Below, in pieces: positions 1 through 4,634 of a stretch of 6,011 bases of DNA (position 1 is its first letter; each line of letters opens with the position of its first letter). The position numbers were made by a program, and so were the translations under genes. The notes below the pieces were generated by a model. It was not told where the DNA came from and did no database searches. It worked only from the letters and a program-made list of their open reading frames with translations. The stretch comes from Bacteroidota bacterium (GTDB taxonomy: Bacteria; Bacteroidota; Ignavibacteria; UBA10030; UBA8401): contig JALNZH010000232.1 in the NCBI GenBank assembly GCA_023229405.1, positions 1-6,011 on the forward strand, read 5' to 3'.

Positions 1-1
1 G

Positions 2-397
2 TTGTTTCATTTCACCAACAACGAACAATTGCTTTCCTATGCGGTAAAATCACTCAAATATTTTTGTGCGTTACTCGAACAGTCACCCCAGATTATGCCT
101 CGAATGATGGCCGCAGTGGAATATTTTCTCGCCGTTCCGGAACATCTTGTGATTACAGTTCAAAATGTTGATGATGCGAAGCAGATGATCGATATCGTAT
201 CGGCCGTGTTTCGTCCGTATATGAATATTGTCATGATGGACGAACAGGGGAAAAAAATATTTGTCTCCCGATTTCCGTTTATGTCGGAAATGGTATCGAA
301 GAATGGACGCGCAACGGCATATCTCTGTATGGACCATATGTGCCAGCAGCCTACTGTTGAACCGGAAGAATTACTCCGACTATTAGATCACAATTGA
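2..397 (+). CDS. DUF255 / YyaL / SPATA20-type thioredoxin-domain protein, C-terminal end only (5' partial)
   Basis: This is the 3' end of a gene that begins before the window. The frame is open from base 2, and the TTG there need not be a true start. The 131 visible residues end at TGA 395-397. The strongest clue is the C-terminal signature at residues 101-125: NGRATAYLC, a second cysteine five residues later (C109, C114), then QPTVEPEEL. This resembles the conserved end of the YyaL/SPATA20 family ('AYvCxxxxCxxPtxdPeeL'). Full-length members are usually over 600 residues, with an N-terminal thioredoxin-like domain and an alpha/alpha barrel related to glycan epimerases. Only the end of the barrel region and the tail are present here. 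The biochemical role of the family is poorly established, so none is assigned. The protein looks cytoplasmic. A 187-base gap separates it from the next gene, and nothing ties it functionally to the TonB cluster. Confidence 0.82.
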   Translation: MFHFTNNEQLLSYAVKSLKYFCALLEQSPQIMPRMMAAVEYFLAVPEHLVITVQNVDDAKQMIDIVSAVFRPYMNIVMMDEQGKKIFVSRFPFMSEMVSKNGRATAYLCMDHMCQQPTVEPEELLRLLDHN

Positions 398-437
398 ACA
401 TGTGAGGCGAACCGGAATCAGTCTCTGTGAGAATTTG

Positions 438-455
438 TCCTACAAGGTCGTAGGA
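438..455 (+). repeat. Short inverted repeat in the leader (6-bp stem, 6-base loop)
   Basis: TCCTAC at 438-443 and GTAGGA at 450-455 are exact reverse complements around the loop AAGGTC. It follows the end of the DUF255 gene by about 40 bases. There is no T-run after it, so it does not look like an intrinsic terminator. A stem of this size can arise by chance in a gap of this length, so function is uncertain. Confidence 0.3.
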
Positions 456-497
456 GCGATGAAATCCTTTGAAAAACACAAAATTTCTTATTGCAAC

Positions 498-527
498 TTG
501 ACTTCTCTCTCTTTATCTTCATATTAC
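498..527 (+). promoter_or_regulatory. Weak sigma70-like promoter candidate upstream of the STAS gene
   Basis: TTGACT at 498-503 and TATTAC at 522-527 are separated by 18 bases, matching five and four of six consensus positions. Transcription would begin near 534, giving a leader of about 50 bases before the ATG at 585. A perfect TTGACA at 534-539 has no acceptable -10 box at normal spacing. If the organism belongs to the Bacteroidota, its housekeeping promoters may follow a different consensus (TAnnTTTG), and no good match to that was found. This gap is still the only sizeable one in which the operon promoter could lie. Confidence 0.22.
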
Positions 528-539
528 TCGAATTTGACA

Positions 540-555
540 GCGGTCATAGCACCGC
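540..555 (+). repeat. Short GC-rich inverted repeat in the leader (5-bp stem, 6-base loop)
   Basis: GCGGT at 540-544 and ACCGC at 551-555 pair exactly around the loop CATAGC, directly after a TTGACA hexamer. If transcription starts near 534, this would be a hairpin in the 5' untranslated region, about 30 bases before the STAS start codon. It could equally be a small operator or chance. The following GAATTTCTTT is only weakly T-rich, so it is not called a terminator. Confidence 0.28.
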
Positions 556-571
556 GAATTTCTTTACAGTT

Positions 572-576
572 AGAGG
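572..576 (+). promoter_or_regulatory. Ribosome binding site that fixes the STAS start
   Basis: AGAGG lies 8 bases before the ATG at 585. The same frame is open back to a GTG at 402. That GTG does have a purine-rich stretch after it, but no good Shine-Dalgarno sequence before it. The added 61 residues do not resemble a STAS N-terminus. This site supports 585 as the real start. Confidence 0.6.
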
Positions 577-584
577 CCTTCTCA

Positions 585-932
585 ATGAAAATCAAATCTT
601 CTACTCTCGATGATGGCAAAGTGGTGGTTCTGGAACCCAAGGGTTCATTAGTTGGAGGTGATGAGACAGACGAATTGAAGAAAACAGTTGCATCGTTGTT
701 GGAACAGGGGAACCGCAAGTTGATTGTGGATCTTGGTGATGTGGAATATCTGAACTCTTCAGCCATCGGCGCTCTCGTTTCTGCGCACACGTCGTATTTG
801 AACCGTCAGGGAAAGCTTATTCTCTGTAATGTCAACAAAAGTATCACCAATGTCTTCGTCGTCACCAAACTCTCGACGATCTTTACCACTGCGGAAAAAC
901 GCGAGGATGCGATTTACGCAATTGCCAAGTAA
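585..932 (+). CDS. STAS-domain protein, anti-sigma factor antagonist (SpoIIAA/RsbV) type
   Basis: The 115-residue product is one STAS domain, close to the usual length of SpoIIAA/RsbV proteins. An N-terminal strand pair (about 3-20) is followed by helix 1 (25-42) and the strand KLIVDLGDVEYL (45-56). Next comes the signature N57-S58-S59-A-I-G-A-L. S58 or S59 sits where SpoIIAA/RsbV proteins carry the serine that an anti-sigma kinase phosphorylates; the unphosphorylated form binds the kinase and frees the sigma factor. The segment KLILCNVNKSITNVFVVTKLSTIF (77-100) also fits the family. The usual aspartate before the serine pair is an asparagine (N57). No kinase, phosphatase or sigma gene is in the window. 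The protein is predicted to be cytoplasmic. It lies 44 bases upstream of exbB on the same strand and may be co-transcribed. STAS domains also regulate other proteins, so a role outside sigma control is possible. Confidence 0.88.
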   Translation: MKIKSSTLDDGKVVVLEPKGSLVGGDETDELKKTVASLLEQGNRKLIVDLGDVEYLNSSAIGALVSAHTSYLNRQGKLILCNVNKSITNVFVVTKLSTIFTTAEKREDAIYAIAK

Positions 933-976
933 ATAACTTATTTAACTACTATTTTTCAATTACAAGGAGTCGTTTT

Positions 977-1699
977 ATGAAACAAGGTTCGCTCAATTTC
1001 GTCATCATTTTCGGCGCACTCGTCCTCGGATTTTTGATCTATGAATATATGCTGCCCCAATTCATTAAAGACGGCGGTTACCTCGTCGCAGGTCTTGTCG
1101 GATTGTCGATTATGGTTGTAACATTTGTTGTTGAACGGTTGCTTTCGCTTAAAAAGGCAGGCGGTAAAGGCCCTCTCCCGAAATACCTGAAAACCCTCGT
1201 TACCAATCTCAATTCCAACGATATTGCTGCAGCTATCGCAGCATGTGATGCACAACGCGGTTCGCTGGCCAATATTGTGAAAACTGGTCTGGAGCGTTAT
1301 CAGGAATTGATGACAAAGAAGGACATCAATAAAAAAGAAAAAATGGAAGAAGTGAAGCGCGTAATTGAAGAAGCGACCATGTTGGAAATGCCTATTCTGG
1401 AAAAGAACCTGATCTCCTTGTCCACCATTGCTTCTATTTCGACCATGGTTGGATTGCTTGGAACGGTGCTTGGTATGATTCGTTCGTTTGCTGCTCTGGC
1501 AAAAGCCGGCGCAACAGATGCTGCCGCTCTGTCCCTCGGTATCTCAGAAGCGTTGATTAACACTGCGGGTGGAATTGCAATTGCTATCGTCGCGATCGTT
1601 TCTTACAACTACTTCACCACAAAGATCGACGGTATGACCTACATGATCGATGAAGCGAGCAAAGATATCCTGATGAACTTGCAGTCCAAACACGAATAA
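977..1699 (+). CDS. exbB: MotA/TolQ/ExbB-family proton channel subunit
   Basis: The 240-residue product is the channel component of a TonB-type energy system. ExbB proteins form an inner-membrane pentamer around ExbD and let protons through to power TonB. Hydrophobic segments lie at about 8-27, 34-53, 147-168 and 189-212. The last two carry the family core: GLLGTVLGMI (159-168) and ISEALINTAGG (189-199). T163 and T196 match the positions of the channel threonines T148 and T181 of E. coli ExbB. A cytoplasmic loop of about 90 residues, rich in lysine and glutamate around 113-133, lies between helices two and three as expected. One membrane segment at the N-terminus appears additional to the classic three. 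AAGGAG at 964-969 sits 7 bases before the ATG and supports the start. MotA-like or TolQ roles are less likely, given the ExbD and TonB genes directly downstream. Confidence 0.93.
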   Translation: MKQGSLNFVIIFGALVLGFLIYEYMLPQFIKDGGYLVAGLVGLSIMVVTFVVERLLSLKKAGGKGPLPKYLKTLVTNLNSNDIAAAIAACDAQRGSLANIVKTGLERYQELMTKKDINKKEKMEEVKRVIEEATMLEMPILEKNLISLSTIASISTMVGLLGTVLGMIRSFAALAKAGATDAAALSLGISEALINTAGGIAIAIVAIVSYNYFTTKIDGMTYMIDEASKDILMNLQSKHE

Positions 1700-1718
1700 T
1701 ACAGAAAGCGGAGCCGCT

Positions 1719-2174
1719 ATGTCAAAATCAAAACGAGTCGGGTTCAAATTGGATATGACCCCGATGGTGGATGTCGGCTTTCTGTTGTTGACGTTTTTTA
1801 TGTTGTCAACAACGTTCAAACCGCAGGATGTCGCTGAAGTATCGATTCCAATTTCACATTCCGCTTTTAAACTGCCGGACGTTGATGTGATGACGGTGAC
1901 AGTGGATAAAGAAGGGAGTGTCTATTTGGGAGTGGATAATCAAAACCTCCGCGGTGCACTGTTCGGTCCGCAATACGTCTTGAAAGCCGGTGTTGCTGTG
2001 ACCTTAACTGAACTTCCCGAATTGCTGCGCAATGCCCGTATCCGGAATCCGAAACTTCGGACGGTGATAAAGGCAGACCGCGATGCGGAATATAAAGTGA
2101 TCCAGGGTGTTATGGAAACCCTGCAAAAGGAAAACATTACGCGTTTTAATCTGGTCACCGATATGGAAAAATAA
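1719..2174 (+). CDS. exbD: ExbD/TolR-family biopolymer transport protein, first copy
   Basis: The 151-residue product has the standard ExbD layout: a short cytoplasmic N-terminus (1-11), one membrane helix (about 16-33) and a periplasmic domain. In the motif DMTPMVDV (12-19), D18 corresponds to the proton-carrying aspartate of E. coli ExbD (D25), which sits inside the ExbB pore. The C-terminal block IKADRDAEYKVIQGV (117-131) through RFNLVT (142-147) is typical of the family. Compared with the second copy, the middle of the periplasmic domain (about 63-100) is longer and more hydrophobic, with YLGVDNQNLRGALFG and a following VLKAGVAV stretch. The gene starts 19 bases after exbB. GGAG (1710-1713) lies 5 bases before the ATG, inside a short palindrome. 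It is expected to work with ExbB and TonB in the inner membrane, perhaps paired with the second ExbD. Confidence 0.92.
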   Translation: MSKSKRVGFKLDMTPMVDVGFLLLTFFMLSTTFKPQDVAEVSIPISHSAFKLPDVDVMTVTVDKEGSVYLGVDNQNLRGALFGPQYVLKAGVAVTLTELPELLRNARIRNPKLRTVIKADRDAEYKVIQGVMETLQKENITRFNLVTDMEK

Positions 2175-2192
2175 ATTTAGGAGTAATGACCT

Positions 2193-2702
2193 ATGGCAGA
2201 TGTAGATTTATCGCAATCGAAGGGAAAACAGAAGCACGGCGGAAAAAAGAAACGTAAACGCATTGCCGTACGCGTTGATATGACACCCATGGTGGACGTT
2301 GCCTTTTTGTTGTTGACCTTTTTCATGTTGACGACATCTATGAGCAAACCCCAGACAATGGAAATCAATTTACCGCCGGCAGATCAAAATGCTGAAGTAG
2401 CTGCATCTAACTTGATGACACTCCGGATCACTGATGATTTTCGCATCTTCTGGAATATTGGGGAAGAAAAACCGACTACGGTGGATGGAGCCAATAAAAA
2501 AGAACGTTTGATCAATCTTGGAAAATTGTTGAAAGACCGGAACCGAGCAAATCCGAAATTGATCACATTGATCAAGGTGGACGGGAAAGCAAAGTATATT
2601 GATATGGTTGATGTGATGGATGAGCTCAATATCAACGAGATCTCCCGTTTCAGTCTGGCGCCGATGAAAGATGAAGACAAGAAACAGATCGGAACGTTAT
2701 AA
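2193..2702 (+). CDS. exbD: ExbD/TolR-family biopolymer transport protein, second copy
   Basis: The 169-residue product is a paralogue of the preceding ExbD. Its cytoplasmic N-terminus is longer and very basic, with many lysines and arginines from residue 10 to 23. The membrane segment is almost the same as in the first copy (DMTPMVDV at 29-36, then FLLLTFFML), and D35 is the predicted proton-carrying aspartate. The periplasmic part diverges: INLPPADQNAEV (58-69), then FRIFWNIGEEKP (83-94) where a beta strand is expected, then the ExbD C-terminal block LIKVDGKAKYIDMVDVMDEL (126-145). The tail (158-169) is charged. AGGAG (2179-2183) lies 9 bases before the ATG. An ATG at 2186 is out of frame and was not used. 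The gap to the first exbD is 18 bases. The near-identical membrane parts and differing periplasmic parts suggest an old duplication with divided roles. Confidence 0.92.
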   Translation: MADVDLSQSKGKQKHGGKKKRKRIAVRVDMTPMVDVAFLLLTFFMLTTSMSKPQTMEINLPPADQNAEVAASNLMTLRITDDFRIFWNIGEEKPTTVDGANKKERLINLGKLLKDRNRANPKLITLIKVDGKAKYIDMVDVMDELNINEISRFSLAPMKDEDKKQIGTL

Positions 2703-2733
2703 GTTTACCATGTAAAGTAATGGAGAAAGCATT

Positions 2734-3474
2734 ATGGCTAAAATAACAGCCGAAAAAGTAACAGGCTATGGCTATCAGGAATTGCGCATGTTATCCCGGA
2801 AGTATTCTGTTACGGCACTGATTATCGCCGGAAGTTTCCATTTCGTGGGAATGGGTGCGTATTATGGTATGCAGATATTATTGGAAGAAGAAGAGCCAGT
2901 TTATTCTGTTCGTATCATGAAATACAGCGATTTAGGACCTCCACCGTCGATCACCAATTCTCAATCGGCACCTGCGGTATCAGTGGAAGCTCCGGTAGCT
3001 AAACCGACCGTTGGAACTCCAGTTCCAGTTCCGGATGCTGAAATTAATCCGGAGCAGACGATTGCAACTCAGGAAGAAATGGCGTCAACCGCACCGATAG
3101 GCGATGGCGATGGACTGGGAAGCGGACCGGTAGAAATTGAATCGGATGTGAAAATTGAAGAAGATGGCCCGCCACCAGATTTCGTACCGGTGGAAAAACA
3201 ACCACAGCCGCTTCCGGGTAATAATCCAGCACCGGTCTATCCTGAAATTGCTCGGCGCGCCGGTGTAGAAGGTACAGTGTGGGTAAAGATCTGGGTTGAC
3301 AAAGAAGGAAACCCGAAAAAAGCACAGGTGTTAAAATCGGATGCAGAATTGTTTAACCAGCCGGCAATTGATGCGGCAATGAAATGGAAATTTACACCGG
3401 CGATTATGAATAACGGTCCTGTTGCAGTGTGGGTTTCAATTCCATTTAAATTCAGATTGAACGCAGGGCGGTAA
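2734..3474 (+). CDS. tonB: TonB-family energy transducer
   Basis: The 246-residue product has the three-part TonB build. A basic cytoplasmic N-terminus (1-24) precedes one membrane anchor (about 25-49). A periplasmic linker rich in proline, valine and acidic residues follows (about 55-166, including DLGPPPSI at 66-73 and a GDGDGLGSGP stretch at 123-132). The C-terminal TonB domain spans about 167-241. That domain shows the family pattern: PVYPEIARRAGVEGTVWVKI, then VDKEGNPKKAQVLKS, then AIDAAMKWKFTPA, ending in the strand VAVWVSIPFKF. It should bind the TonB box of outer-membrane transporters and pass on energy from ExbB-ExbD. E. coli TonB has a Ser-x3-His pair in its anchor. Here H36 is present but the serine is at 34, with alanine at 32. 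GGAG (2722-2725) lies 8 bases before the ATG. The gap to the second exbD is 31 bases. Confidence 0.93.
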   Translation: MAKITAEKVTGYGYQELRMLSRKYSVTALIIAGSFHFVGMGAYYGMQILLEEEEPVYSVRIMKYSDLGPPPSITNSQSAPAVSVEAPVAKPTVGTPVPVPDAEINPEQTIATQEEMASTAPIGDGDGLGSGPVEIESDVKIEEDGPPPDFVPVEKQPQPLPGNNPAPVYPEIARRAGVEGTVWVKIWVDKEGNPKKAQVLKSDAELFNQPAIDAAMKWKFTPAIMNNGPVAVWVSIPFKFRLNAGR

Positions 3475-3482
3475 CGGTAACG

Positions 3483-3701
3483 ATGGATCCTTCGAAAGTA
3501 TTTGTATACTTCGGGTATGCAATGTCGGTGTTGTTCTTCGGACTCGGAGTGTATGTGCTCCTGTTATTTCCGGAGGAAATCCATCTTCCGGGTAAATTTC
3601 GTATCATGTTCGGCGTCGTACTTCTTCTGTATGGTATCTATCGCTTTATTTCTCTTCGGATCAAACAACGGCAAGCAGATGAAGAACGTCAGTTTGAATA
3701 A
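3483..3701 (+). CDS. Small two-helix membrane protein, unrecognised
   Basis: I do not recognise a family for this 72-residue product. It has two hydrophobic helices (about 6-29 and 40-58) joined by a short loop, FPEEIHLPGKFR (29-40). It ends in a charged tail with RIKQRQADEERQ (59-70). By the positive-inside rule, both ends would face the cytoplasm and the loop the periplasm. It begins 8 bases after the tonB stop, and a purine-rich stretch at 3465-3471 overlapping the end of tonB is the only candidate binding site. It ends one base before the start of the next gene. This tight packing, and an amino-acid pattern that looks like a real membrane hairpin, argue that it is translated. The position suggests a partner of the TonB system or the following lipoprotein, but no function can be read from it. 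A longer overlapping frame from 3502 is the upstream extension of the next gene and is not favoured. Confidence 0.72.
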   Translation: MDPSKVFVYFGYAMSVLFFGLGVYVLLLFPEEIHLPGKFRIMFGVVLLLYGIYRFISLRIKQRQADEERQFE

Positions 3702-3702
3702 T

Positions 3703-4617
3703 ATGCTTCGCAGTTCCCTCGTATTCTTATCCGCTGTATTGTTCCTGTCTTGTTCCTCTGAAAAACGTGAAACACTCACCAGCGGAAATTTAACGATGGT
3801 TACGTCTGAAGACCTGTATCCGGTCATCGATATTCAGGTGAAGGACTTTCAGCGGATGTACGAGGAAGTGAAAATTGTGAACTATTCCGCCTCTACGAGG
3901 GAGGCGATGGTGCAACTGTTGAATGACAGCGTGCGACTGATCGTAACAGCACGGCAGTTAAACGATGAAGAACGTGCAGTTGCCATGAAGAATGAATTTG
4001 AGATCGATTCACTCAGAATTGCTTATGACGGCGTAGCCGTAATCGTTAATAAAAAAAATTCATTGGAACAGCTTTCGACCGAGGAGTTGAAGAGTATTCT
4101 AATTGGCCGAATGGACCGATGGTCGTCATTCAAGAAATCTTCTTTGACCAGCGCTATTGTGATTGCTATTGGAGATCCGAACAGCGGCGTACATGAATAC
4201 ATCAAGCAAAATGTGGTCGGGAATGAACCGTTGTCCCCTAATCTTATGCCGTGCCTGTCTACTCCCGAAGTGTTCAACATAGTCAATGGCCATCCAAATG
4301 CCATCGGTTTCGTTAGTTCGGCGTGGCTGGCATCGATGCCGGAAAATGTTCAGACGCTGGAGATCGGCGATCCCCGGTTTCGCCGGGATACAACGTCGAC
4401 GGTCATGGAATATTTCCAACCTCATCAAGCATACATTTACCAGCGGTTATATCCGCTTTCGCGGTCGGTGAATGTGTATGCGCGCAATGTTGGCAAAGGG
4501 GTAGGTCTCGGGTTTATGTCGTTTGCAGCAAGTTCAGACGGCCAAAAAATTATTGTCAGTAATGGGTTGGTTCCGGCAACAATGCCTGTTCGGCTCGTGC
4601 AGTTAAGTACCCCATAA
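3703..4617 (+). CDS. PstS-like solute-binding lipoprotein (phosphate-binding-protein fold)
   Basis: From the ATG at 3703 the product has 304 residues. It opens with a lipoprotein signal peptide: R3, a hydrophobic stretch (5-15), then FLSC with C17 as the likely lipid-bearing cysteine. The rest follows the PstS-type binding fold. TSEDLYPVI (34-42) opens lobe one. YDGVAVIVNKKN (108-119) is the hinge strand, followed by LEQLSTEELKSILIG. GDPNSGVHEYI (157-167) takes the place of the phosphate loop (usually SGT). IGFVSSAW (201-208), YPLSR (250-254), DGQKII (279-284) and NGLVPA (287-292) complete the pattern. Several positions that hold phosphate in PstS seem changed, and no pstCAB genes are seen, so phosphate binding is doubtful. 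An alternative start at 3679 adds eight residues and overlaps the 72-residue gene. The sequence TAATATG, where that gene's stop is one base from this ATG, favours 3703 with translational coupling. Confidence 0.85.
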   Translation: MLRSSLVFLSAVLFLSCSSEKRETLTSGNLTMVTSEDLYPVIDIQVKDFQRMYEEVKIVNYSASTREAMVQLLNDSVRLIVTARQLNDEERAVAMKNEFEIDSLRIAYDGVAVIVNKKNSLEQLSTEELKSILIGRMDRWSSFKKSSLTSAIVIAIGDPNSGVHEYIKQNVVGNEPLSPNLMPCLSTPEVFNIVNGHPNAIGFVSSAWLASMPENVQTLEIGDPRFRRDTTSTVMEYFQPHQAYIYQRLYPLSRSVNVYARNVGKGVGLGFMSFAASSDGQKIIVSNGLVPATMPVRLVQLSTP

Positions 4618-4622
4618 AATAC

Positions 4623-4628
4623 AGAGGA
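4623..4628 (+). promoter_or_regulatory. Ribosome binding site for the TPR gene
   Basis: AGAGGA precedes two adjacent ATG codons at 4632 and 4635. Its spacing is 3 bases to the first and 6 to the second, which favours 4635. The choice adds or removes only one methionine. Confidence 0.55.
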
Positions 4629-4634
4629 AGAATG

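Noticed and set aside
534..562. Perfect TTGACA hexamer as a -35 box
   Set aside because: The sequence 16-18 bases downstream (around GAATTT) is a poor -10 box, so it does not make a credible promoter alone.
402..584. Open in-frame extension upstream of the STAS gene from a GTG at 402
   Set aside because: The 61 added residues do not look like a STAS or other known domain. A good binding site lies just before ATG 585, and the domain is complete from there.
950..957. TATTTTTC as a Bacteroidota-type -7 promoter element (TAnnTTTG) before exbB
   Set aside because: Transcription would start almost on the ribosome binding site, and no -33 element sits at proper spacing.
3502..3702. Long upstream extension of the PstS-like frame
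   Set aside because: It overlaps the 72-residue membrane protein out of frame, is cysteine- and serine-rich in an unnatural way, and would bury the lipoprotein signal peptide in the middle of the protein.
4371..4389. Inverted repeat CCCGG-TTTCG-CCGGG inside the PstS-like gene, a possible terminator or attenuator
   Set aside because: It lies in well-supported coding sequence, has no T-run after it, and the downstream TPR gene is tightly linked.
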